From an uncultured Lachnospiraceae bacterium (GTDB lineage: Bacteria; Bacillota; Clostridia; Lachnospirales; Lachnospiraceae), in contig CAJTPO010000049.1 in the NCBI GenBank assembly GCA_910578115.1, forward strand, positions 1 to 34,739: DNA of 34,739 bases, in the 5' to 3' direction. Below the pieces are notes generated by a model that was not told the DNA's origin, searched no databases, and worked only from the letters and a program-made list of their open reading frames with translations. Positions 6,771-13,879 of this stretch are shown here, one piece after another. Position numbers and translations under genes: made by a program. Every line of letters begins with the position of its first letter. The first letter of the stretch is position 1.

Positions 6771-7586
6771 ATGGGAATTGCGGATATGACAGCGGTTGAG
6801 CTGTCGGCGGCTGTCAGAGCAGGACAGATTACCGCGGTGCAGGCGGCGGAAGAAATGCTGGCCTGTATAGAAGAAAGAGATGCGCTCTACAACTGTTATG
6901 TGACGGTGGACCGGGCGGGAGCGCTGGAGCAGGCGAAGGAGGTACAGAAGCAGATCGAGGCGGGAGAGCTGACCGGGCCGCTGGCCGGTGTGCCGGTGGC
7001 AGTGAAGGATAATCTGTGTACCAAAGGGCTGCGGACGACCTGTGCTTCCAGGATGCTGGGAAATTTTGTGCCCACATACACGGCGGAGGCAGTGACGAAT
7101 CTGCGTAAGGCGGGCGCGGTCATTCTGGGCAAGACCAATATGGATGAGTTTGCCATGGGATCCACGACGGAAACATCCGCCTATGGGGTGACGAGAAACC
7201 CGTGGAACCGGGAACATGTGCCGGGCGGTTCTTCGGGCGGCTCGGCGGCCGCGGTGGCGGCGGGGGAGTGCATCTGCGCCCTGGGCTCCGATACCGGCGG
7301 TTCCATCAGACAGCCGGCCGCTTTCTGCGGCACGGTGGGGATGAAGCCCACTTACGGCACGGTGTCACGGTATGGGCTGATCGCCTATGGATCCTCCCTG
7401 GATCAGATCGGCCCGCTGACGAAGGACGTAAGAGACTGCGCGGCAGTGCTGGAGGCGATCGCCTCTCATGACGTAAAGGATTCCACCTCCCTGCAGCGGC
7501 AGGAGACGGATTTTATGGCTGACGGAGGATGTGCAGGGGATGCGTATCGGTATTCCCAACGATTATCTGGGAGAGGGATTGGATGA
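6771..7586 (+). CDS. gatA: Asp/Glu-tRNA amidotransferase subunit A, N-terminal part (frameshifted gene)
   Basis: Amidase-signature subunit that hydrolyses glutamine and feeds ammonia to GatB. This frame holds the whole Ser-cisSer-Lys centre: K79 in AVKDN, S154 in PGGSSGGS and S178 in DTGGSIR, the same spacing as the well-studied staphylococcal enzyme. The family match runs to about residue 245 (DSTSLQRQETDF), after which the frame leaves the family and stops at 7586. The match resumes one frame on, at about 7519. The shift from frame 0 to +1 between roughly 7506 and 7521 needs one extra base (perhaps in the TTTT at 7511-7514) or two lost bases. It is either a sequencing error or a true lesion. 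The start follows AAAGGAGG. Confidence 0.85.
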   Translation: MGIADMTAVELSAAVRAGQITAVQAAEEMLACIEERDALYNCYVTVDRAGALEQAKEVQKQIEAGELTGPLAGVPVAVKDNLCTKGLRTTCASRMLGNFVPTYTAEAVTNLRKAGAVILGKTNMDEFAMGSTTETSAYGVTRNPWNREHVPGGSSGGSAAAVAAGECICALGSDTGGSIRQPAAFCGTVGMKPTYGTVSRYGLIAYGSSLDQIGPLTKDVRDCAAVLEAIASHDVKDSTSLQRQETDFMADGGCAGDAYRYSQRLSGRGIG

Positions 7587-8397
7587 GGATGTGCAGGCAG
7601 CCGTCTTAAAGGCGGCGGAAGAACTGGCCGGACGGGGAGCTGTGGTGGAGCGGTTTGACTTAAGTCTGGTGGAATATGCCATTCCGGCTTATTACACGAT
7701 AGCGGCGGCGGAGGCCAGCTCCAATCTGGAGCGGTTCGACGGCATCAAGTACGGCTACCGTACAGGAAACGACGCCGGACTCCACAGCATGTACAGAAAA
7801 TCCCGTGCCGAAGGCTTCGGGGAGGAAGTAAAACGGCGCATCATGCTGGGCTCCTTCGTGCTCAGTTCCGGTTACTACGACGCTTACTATCTGAAAGCGC
7901 TGCGGGTAAAGGCTCTTATTAAGAAGGCGTTCGATGAGGCATTTGCCAAATATGACGTGATACTGGGTCCGGTGGCTCCCACCACGGCTCCGAAACTGGG
8001 AGAAAGTCTGGCGGATCCCCTTAAGATGTATTTGGAAGATATCTACACCATCGCCGTAAACCTGGCGGGTCTGCCGGGCATCAGCCTTCCCTGCGGAAAA
8101 GACAGGAAGGGCCTGCCCATCGGGCTGCAGCTGATCGGGGACTGCTTTCAGGAGAAAAAGCTGATTCGGGCGGCCTATACGTATGAGAAGAGCAGAGGAC
8201 CGTTCGGGCCAGCTGTCGGTGCAGAGCATGGGAGTGCGGCAGATGAACGGGCGCAGGCGGATGCCGGAAGTTTTCGGGCGTCAGGGGAAGGGCAGATATC
8301 GCAGTGTGGAATGTTTCGGCATGGAGGAAAAAGCGGAAGGCCGGAAAGCGAACAGAGTACAGACAGAACAGACAGAACAGGAGGGATACCGTCATGA
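7531..8397 (+). CDS. gatA: Asp/Glu-tRNA amidotransferase subunit A, C-terminal part, with extra tail
   Basis: Continues the GatA sequence after the frameshift: GMRIGIPNDYLGEG, AYYTIAAAEASSNLERFDG, MLGSFVLSSGYYDAYY and LAGLPGISLPCG, then GLPIGLQLIGDCFQE. It has no function of its own without the amidase centre encoded upstream; the coordinate given is only where an independent frame could open. Normal GatA ends soon after AAYTYEKS. Here the frame runs on for about 65 residues of low-complexity, charged sequence, ending in repeats of Thr-Asp-Arg. It stops at 8397, overlapping the gatB ATG as ATGA, which suggests translational coupling in this frame. The tail may instead be a second frame slip or former spacer read through. 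Confidence 0.75.
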   Translation: MQGMRIGIPNDYLGEGLDEDVQAAVLKAAEELAGRGAVVERFDLSLVEYAIPAYYTIAAAEASSNLERFDGIKYGYRTGNDAGLHSMYRKSRAEGFGEEVKRRIMLGSFVLSSGYYDAYYLKALRVKALIKKAFDEAFAKYDVILGPVAPTTAPKLGESLADPLKMYLEDIYTIAVNLAGLPGISLPCGKDRKGLPIGLQLIGDCFQEKKLIRAAYTYEKSRGPFGPAVGAEHGSAADERAQADAGSFRASGEGQISQCGMFRHGGKSGRPESEQSTDRTDRTGGIPS

Positions 8398-9833
8398 GTA
8401 AACAATATGAAACCGTGATCGGGTTGGAAGTGCACGTGGAGCTCGCCACAAAGACCAAGATCTTCTGCGGCTGTTCCACCGCATTCGGTGCGGCCCCCAA
8501 TACCCAGACCTGTCCGGTCTGCACGGGAATGCCGGGTTCTTTGCCGGTGTTGAACAGGCAGGTTCTGGAGTACGCCATTGCGGTGGGCCTTGCCACCAAC
8601 TGTGACATTACCCGCTATGCAAAATTCGACCGCAAGAACTATTTCTACCCGGATAATCCGCAGAACTATCAGATTTCTCAGCTCTATCTACCCATCTGCA
8701 GAAACGGCGGCGTGGAGATCGAGACGAAGGAGGGCGGCCGTAAGACGGTGAGGATCCATGAGATCCACATGGAAGAGGACGCCGGCAAGCTGCTCCACGA
8801 TGCGTGGGAGGACTGTTCTCTGGTGGACTACAACCGTTCCGGCGTGCCGCTGATCGAGATCGTGTCCGAGCCGGATATGCGCAGCGCGGAGGAAGTGATC
8901 GCCTATCTGGAGAAGCTGCGTCTTTTGATCCAGTATCTGGGCGCGTCCGACTGTAAACTGCAGGAAGGCTCCATGCGCGCGGATGTGAATCTGTCCGTGC
9001 GGGAGGCGGGGGCAGAGCAGTTCGGTACCAGAACGGAGATGAAGAACCTGAATTCCTTCAAGGCCATTTCCCGGGCCATCGCCGGGGAGACGCAACGGCA
9101 GATCGACCTGATCGAGTCCGGAGAAAAGGTGGTACAGGAGACGAGAAGGTGGGACGATGTAAAGGGCGAGTCCTATGCCATGCGGAGTAAGGAGGACGCT
9201 CAGGATTACCGCTATTTTCCCGATCCGGATCTGGTGCCGGTGGTGGTGAGCGACGAGATGCTCCAAAAGATCCGGGCCGCGCAGCCGGAATTTCGCAATG
9301 AAAAGATGCGGCGCTACAGGGAAGAATTCGGGCTTCCCGATTATGATATCGAGATCATTACCGAGTCCAGGCATATGGCGGATCTTTTTGAGGTGGCGAC
9401 GGCCATCTGCGGCCAGCCCAAGAAGGTGTCCAACTGGTTGATGGGAGAGACCCTGCGTCTGATGAAAGAGAAGGAGACGGACGCCCAGGATCTGTGCTTT
9501 TCACCGGAGCATCTGGCGAAGCTGATCCGTCTTACGGACGAAAAGGTGATCACCGGTGCCGTGGCGAAGGAAGTTTTCGAGGTGATGTTTGCGGAAAATG
9601 TTGATCCGGAACGATATGTGGAGGAAAAGGGCTTAAAGAGCGTCAACGATGAAGGGGCTCTGCAAAAGACGGTCGCGGAAGTGATCGCCGCCAATCCGCA
9701 GTCTGTGGAGGATTACAGGAACGGGAAGGAGAAAGCCATCGGTTTTCTGGTAGGACAGACCATGAAAGCCATGAAAGGCAAGGCCGATCCGGCGGCAGTA
9801 AACCGGATCCTGAAGGAGGCATGCAAAAAATAG
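8394..9833 (+). CDS. gatB: Asp/Glu-tRNA amidotransferase subunit B
   Basis: The 479-residue kinase-like subunit phosphorylates the Asp or Glu on misacylated tRNA-Asn or tRNA-Gln and transfers ammonia from GatA. It begins ETVIGLEVHVEL. The zinc site is visible as FCGC followed by TCPVCTGMPG. Also present are RKNYFYPDNPQNYQISQ, HMEEDAGKL and the DYRYFPDPDL segment. The C-terminal 150 residues form the helical and YqeY-like tail that grips the tRNA. The start is the ATG at 8394 behind CAGGAGGG; an in-frame ATG at 8304 would add 30 basic residues that overlap the gatA tail and is rejected. It is the last gene of the T-box operon. Confidence 0.95.
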   Translation: MSKQYETVIGLEVHVELATKTKIFCGCSTAFGAAPNTQTCPVCTGMPGSLPVLNRQVLEYAIAVGLATNCDITRYAKFDRKNYFYPDNPQNYQISQLYLPICRNGGVEIETKEGGRKTVRIHEIHMEEDAGKLLHDAWEDCSLVDYNRSGVPLIEIVSEPDMRSAEEVIAYLEKLRLLIQYLGASDCKLQEGSMRADVNLSVREAGAEQFGTRTEMKNLNSFKAISRAIAGETQRQIDLIESGEKVVQETRRWDDVKGESYAMRSKEDAQDYRYFPDPDLVPVVVSDEMLQKIRAAQPEFRNEKMRRYREEFGLPDYDIEIITESRHMADLFEVATAICGQPKKVSNWLMGETLRLMKEKETDAQDLCFSPEHLAKLIRLTDEKVITGAVAKEVFEVMFAENVDPERYVEEKGLKSVNDEGALQKTVAEVIAANPQSVEDYRNGKEKAIGFLVGQTMKAMKGKADPAAVNRILKEACKK

Positions 9834-9852
9834 GGCCATAAGAAGCCCTATT
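9823..9852 (-). terminator. Terminator whose stem carries the stop codons of both convergent genes
   Basis: AATAGGGC (9829-9836) and GCCCTATT (9845-9852) are a perfect 8-base inverted repeat with an 8-base loop. Read on the minus strand the stem is followed by TTTTTT (complement of 9825-9830), a good intrinsic terminator for the minus-strand gene. The gatB stop is TAG at 9831-9833, and the minus-strand stop is TAG at 9850-9848, at mirrored positions in the stem. On the plus strand no T-run follows. Confidence 0.75.
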
Positions 9853-10660
9853 CTCCCAACTTAAGATATTCAAGAAATTTGACTACAAGCTCCGGCTGGC
9901 TGTTGGAGACGGGAATGCCCAGAACCACATCAGCCGGATGTCCCTGATAATCATACCTGCCGTCTGCAAGATAAGCGTACAGCCCTGCGTCGGCCAGCGC
10001 ATTATTCTCAGTAACGATGATTCCCACTGCCACCGGATCTTCCATGGTGGAGGGATCGCTGTGGTCGATGGTCAGCACGGAAAGATCACGCACCTCGGTG
10101 GGATCGTAGTCGTCGTCGGGGAAGGTGGCGGTATCCGTGTAGTAGAAATAAGGGCGGTATTTCTCAAGCTCTTCTGCGGATAAAACATCCTCAAGCGGAC
10201 AGAAATATTCTGCCTGCGCGTATTTTTCGAAAGTTGCCGTCTCGGCAACGATGGTACTGAGGGAACCGGTCTGCATCATGGCTGCCATCTTCTGCTGATT
10301 GGCCATGGTATATTGTGACAGATCGGTATCGGAAAGGGACATGGAGGTGTCGATATAGACCTCATATTCGTCAGGGTCGATTTCGGCATATTCCTGGAAT
10401 TCGTCGGCCCACATCTCCGGCAGAGCAGCGCTCAGATCACTGACACCGGCATTAATCAAGGCGGCATAAAAGCCGTAGTCTTTGTAAGTGGCGTACTGAT
10501 AGATAAAGGAAGACGCGGCAATGACCACTGCGACCGTAACAAACGCATGAATCTTATAGTAATCCCAGAAGTAGGCGAACTTCTCCTTTGGAGTCATTCG
10601 GCCCATGGCCTTTCTGCGTTCTTCTCTGATTTCATCTCCCACTGAATTACCGATTGCCAT
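9848..10660 (-). CDS. Membrane-anchored protein of unknown function
   Basis: The 270-residue protein has a basic cytoplasmic N-terminus (RREERRKAMGR-like, residues 10-22), one membrane segment at about residues 39-57 and no signal-peptidase site. A large acidic domain rich in Asp, Glu and Tyr would lie outside the cell. The later part (YFCPLEDVLSAEELEKY) recalls extracellular solute-binding folds, but this is only an impression. The ATG follows GGAG with about eight bases spacing. The gene stands alone, convergent with gatB and divergent from the flagellin promoter region. I do not recognise a named family. Confidence 0.7.
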   Translation of the reverse strand: MAIGNSVGDEIREERRKAMGRMTPKEKFAYFWDYYKIHAFVTVAVVIAASSFIYQYATYKDYGFYAALINAGVSDLSAALPEMWADEFQEYAEIDPDEYEVYIDTSMSLSDTDLSQYTMANQQKMAAMMQTGSLSTIVAETATFEKYAQAEYFCPLEDVLSAEELEKYRPYFYYTDTATFPDDDYDPTEVRDLSVLTIDHSDPSTMEDPVAVGIIVTENNALADAGLYAYLADGRYDYQGHPADVVLGIPVSNSQPELVVKFLEYLKLGE

Positions 10661-11030
10661 GATCTTATCTCCGTTTCCTGTTGTATGTGTCCGTATTTCT
10701 ATTATGAAAAAATGCTGTGAATCATCATATGTTGGTTCTGTATGGCGTGTTCATAACCGGCCTGGCAGGTGCGCAGTCCCGTCTGCTGATTATTTCTACA
10801 GTCATCTATGATTATCTATGATAATTAGTTCGAAAAGTAATGTCAATGAAGGAACCGTAATATTGTGTGAATTTTTCATGAAATGATTATAAACATTTTA
10901 CTTTGAGATAAATGACACTGCATGGCACGCCCGTTTTCCGGTTTCGCAAAATAGTGTTATGATTTACGGAAAATCCTGTAGAAACAGCCGCCGTTGTACC
11001 ATTTGTTTTGGAATATTGTGTTAATTGTGT
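10661..11030. other. Intergenic region upstream of the flagellins
   Basis: About 460 bases separate the divergent genes at 10660 and 11121. The part before the sigma-28 promoter is AT-rich and has no coding potential. It includes an imperfect direct repeat of TCTATGATTATC/TCTATGATAATT near 10803-10826. No terminator or known RNA was seen. Confidence 0.4.
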
Positions 11031-11057
11031 TAAGGACTTTATAATATGAGCCGATAT
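11031..11057 (+). promoter_or_regulatory. Sigma-28 (sigma-D) flagellin promoter
   Basis: TAAG at 11031-11034, a 15-base spacer and GCCGATAT at 11050-11057 match the Gram-positive sigma-D consensus (TAAA, about 15 bases, GCCGATAT). The predicted start is near 11065, leaving a leader of about 55 bases with an AGGAGAGAAAGG ribosome-binding region before the ATG at 11121. Late flagellar expression is expected. Confidence 0.8.
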
Positions 11058-11120
11058 ATACTTTAATGAGTAGCGGGGAATTCATAAATAAAAGAGGGTG
11101 AACGACAGGAGAGAAAGGTT

Positions 11121-12257
11121 ATGGTTGTAAAACATAATATGACGGCGATGAATTCAAATCGCATGTTCAATCTGACGAATAAAAGTCAGGCGAAATCTAC
11201 GGAGAAGCTGTCTTCCGGATATAAGATCAATCGTGCGGCAGATGACGCGGCCGGGCTGTCTATTTCAGAGAAAATGCGTCGCCAGATCAGAGGACTCACA
11301 CAGGCGTCGGCTAATGCGTCGGATGGTATTTCCTGCGTGCAGACGGCGGAGGGAGCATTGAATGAAGTCCACGATATGCTGCAGCGCATGAATGAGCTGG
11401 CGGTCAAAGGCGCGAATGGGACACTGACCACAGACGACAGAAGCTATATTACGATGGAAGTAAGACAGTTGATGAGCGAGATTGACAGAGTGCAGTCTAC
11501 GACCACTTTTAATGAACAGAATCTGCTGGATGGTTCCTTTACGAGTAAGGGGCTGCAGGTGGGAGCAGAGTCGGGACAGCACATTGCAATTACGATAAGG
11601 AATCTGTGTGCCAATGATCTGATTGCCAGCGCACTGGCGAAGGGAATCTGCTATCAGACATTTAATGACAGTCCTGTATGTCATGCAGAAGACGGCAGTA
11701 CGGCAGGAGCTCAGCCTGGCGGATACTATTATCAGGCTCCTGATCCTAATTCTACTACGCATGCTATAAAAGATTATGTAGATAAGAGTACGATTCAGCC
11801 GTGGGGGTCGCCGGGACATTCCCACCTTTTGTCAGCGAAAGATCTGACAATTTTTCACAGCTTTTCTTATAGTGCGATTACGGATGAGAATGTAAAGAAC
11901 CGGCTTACCAATAGTCGTGACAGTACGGCTCCAAGCGGTACGGAGGAGGCTTTGTCAGATAAGGCACCGGATGTCCGCTATTTCCAGGCACTCAATGCCT
12001 TTGCCAAGAGTGCGATCTTTGACGTGTCAGAGGTGCGCTCCGATCTGGGTGCCATTCAGAACCGTTTAGAGCATACGATCAGCAACCTGGATAATATCGT
12101 AGAGAATACCACGTCGGCGGAATCTGCCATCAGGGATACGGATATTGCTACGGAGATGGTGAAGTACGCCAATAACAATATTCTTGCGCAGGCGGGACAG
12201 TCGATGTTAAGTCAGGCGAATCAGAGCAATCAGAGCGCGTTATCACTGCTTCAGTAA
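11121..12257 (+). CDS. hag: Flagellin (first of two tandem copies)
   Basis: Structural protein of the flagellar filament, 378 residues. The conserved D0/D1 ends are plain: NMTAMNSNRMF, KLSSGYKINRAADDAAGLSISEKMR-type start and SAIRDTDIATEM to QANQSNQSALSLLQ at the end. In D1, R89, L93 and E113 match residues of the TLR5-binding patch. The middle (about 160-300) is not a standard D2/D3 domain I recognise. Four cysteines (C72, C163, C177, C187) are unusual, as most flagellins have none. A conserved GHSHLL and DLTIFHSFSY segment lies at 232-250. It is expressed from the sigma-28 promoter upstream. It is nearly identical at the DNA level to the next gene over the first 280 bases. Confidence 0.95.
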   Translation: MVVKHNMTAMNSNRMFNLTNKSQAKSTEKLSSGYKINRAADDAAGLSISEKMRRQIRGLTQASANASDGISCVQTAEGALNEVHDMLQRMNELAVKGANGTLTTDDRSYITMEVRQLMSEIDRVQSTTTFNEQNLLDGSFTSKGLQVGAESGQHIAITIRNLCANDLIASALAKGICYQTFNDSPVCHAEDGSTAGAQPGGYYYQAPDPNSTTHAIKDYVDKSTIQPWGSPGHSHLLSAKDLTIFHSFSYSAITDENVKNRLTNSRDSTAPSGTEEALSDKAPDVRYFQALNAFAKSAIFDVSEVRSDLGAIQNRLEHTISNLDNIVENTTSAESAIRDTDIATEMVKYANNNILAQAGQSMLSQANQSNQSALSLLQ

Positions 12258-12396
12258 CAACGTGCAGATTAGATTATTTGCCATACCGGCCGTGTCAGGG
12301 ATCAGTGTATTAGAGGATACAGCCTGCAGCGGAGCGGCTTCGTGATAAGCGGATATATGAGACAATGCAGCAGAGCTGAGTTGTTGTGTAATAAAG

Positions 12397-12442
12397 AGAG
12401 TGTAAGGCGTGCAGGAAAGATCAGGTCTCTACACTCTTTTTT
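12397..12442 (+). terminator. Intrinsic terminator between the flagellin genes
   Basis: AGAGTGTA (12397-12404) pairs perfectly with TACACTCT (12430-12437), with a 25-base loop, followed by TTTTT. It should end most transcripts of the first flagellin. I see no clear sigma-28 promoter between the genes, so the second flagellin may depend on read-through or on a promoter I cannot recognise. Confidence 0.7.
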
Positions 12443-12477
12443 GGATATCAAAGATGAGATGCTGAGGGGGAATCAAT

Positions 12478-13623
12478 ATGGTTGTAAAACATAATATGAC
12501 GGCGATGAATTCAAATCGCATGTTCAATCTGACGAATAAAAGTCAGGCGGAATCTACGGAGAAGCTGTCTTCCGGATATAAGATCAATCGTGCGGCAGAT
12601 GATGCGGCCGGGTTGTCTATTTCAGAGAAAATGCGTCGCCAGATCAGAGGACTCACACAGGCGTCGGCTAATGCGGCGGACGGTATTTCCTGCGTGCAGA
12701 CGGCGGAAGGAGCACTGAATGAAGTCCACGATATGCTGCAGCGCATGAATGAACTGGCGGTGAAAGGCGCGAATGGAACGCTGACCACAACAGACAGAAG
12801 TTATGTTCAGATGGAAGTCAGACAGTTAATGAGTGAAATAGACCGTATACAGTCCACGACCACTTTTAATGAACAGAATCTGCTGGATGGTTCTTTTCAG
12901 AATATTGGGTTACAGGTGGGGGCAGAATCCGGTCAGCATATTGTTATTACGATAGGTAATATGTGTACGAATGACTTGATTGCCAGTGCTTTGTCGAAGG
13001 GAATCTGCTACCAGACAAATGATCATACGCCATTGTGTGAAGCGCAGGATTTAGCTCCGACCGGGACAGAGAAGCCGGATGGACTTTATTATCAGTATGC
13101 GAGCCCGTTTACTTCGACACATGCGAAAATAGAATATGTAAATCTGAACACGATTCAGCCATGGAGTGCGGCGGGACATTCGCATCTTCTGGCGGCAAGA
13201 GACTTGACAATTTTTCACAGTTTTTCTTATGATGCGATTACAGATGAACGGGTGAAGAACAGACTTACGATCGATGGTGCGAGCAGTCCGAGCCCAACAG
13301 GAGGTATGGAGGAAGCGTTGTCCGGTAGAGCGCCTGATGTACGGGATTTCCAGGCACTCAATGTTTTTGCCAAAAGTGCGATCGAAGACGTATCGGAAAC
13401 CCGTTCCAACCTGGGAGCTGTTCAGAACCGCTTAGAGCATACGATCAGCAACCTGGATAACATCGTAGAGAATACCACGTCGGCGGAATCTGCCGTCAGG
13501 GATACGGATATTGCTGCGGAGATGGTAAAGTATGCCAACAACAATATTATCGCACAGGCGGGACAGTCCATGCTCAGTCAGGCGAACCAGAGCAACCAGA
13601 GCGCGCTGTCGCTGCTGCAGTAA
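12478..13623 (+). CDS. hag: Flagellin (second tandem copy)
   Basis: The 381-residue paralogue shares the first 165 residues and last 75 residues with the preceding flagellin almost unchanged. The centre differs at many positions but keeps all four cysteines (in GISC, NMC, KGIC and PLCEA) and the GHSHLL/DLTIFHSFSY block. It has its own ribosome-binding site (GAGGGGG at 12461-12467). The filament may therefore contain two flagellins in different amounts. High N-terminal DNA identity points to recent duplication or gene conversion. Confidence 0.95.
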   Translation: MVVKHNMTAMNSNRMFNLTNKSQAESTEKLSSGYKINRAADDAAGLSISEKMRRQIRGLTQASANAADGISCVQTAEGALNEVHDMLQRMNELAVKGANGTLTTTDRSYVQMEVRQLMSEIDRIQSTTTFNEQNLLDGSFQNIGLQVGAESGQHIVITIGNMCTNDLIASALSKGICYQTNDHTPLCEAQDLAPTGTEKPDGLYYQYASPFTSTHAKIEYVNLNTIQPWSAAGHSHLLAARDLTIFHSFSYDAITDERVKNRLTIDGASSPSPTGGMEEALSGRAPDVRDFQALNVFAKSAIEDVSETRSNLGAVQNRLEHTISNLDNIVENTTSAESAVRDTDIAAEMVKYANNNIIAQAGQSMLSQANQSNQSALSLLQ

Positions 13624-13694
13624 TATTCGGATATCCGGATGAATCCGGGGAAATTTATGAAGCTTATGAAGTGTCATAATCTAAAGAATGTTTA

Positions 13695-13723
13695 TTGTTT
13701 TTTCGGGTGTGCAGTGTTAGAAT
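13695..13723 (+). promoter_or_regulatory. Sigma-A promoter for the second aspS
   Basis: TTGTTT (13695-13700), a 17-base spacer and TAGAAT (13718-13723). The leader to the start codon is about 150 bases. Unlike the first aspS it shows no T-box motif, so this copy is not under the same tRNA control. Confidence 0.55.
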
Positions 13724-13879
13724 GGGTAAGATATTGACAGACGGAGAAAGCAAACCGAAGACGGGGATGCAATCTGGCATAAGAAAGCCGCACAGAGAGA
13801 AATAAGGCTGTGAACATAAGCTGCCCGGAGCAGGTTCGGAGAGCGGGATGTCTCCGGTGTGAGAAAGGAATAGGAGAAT

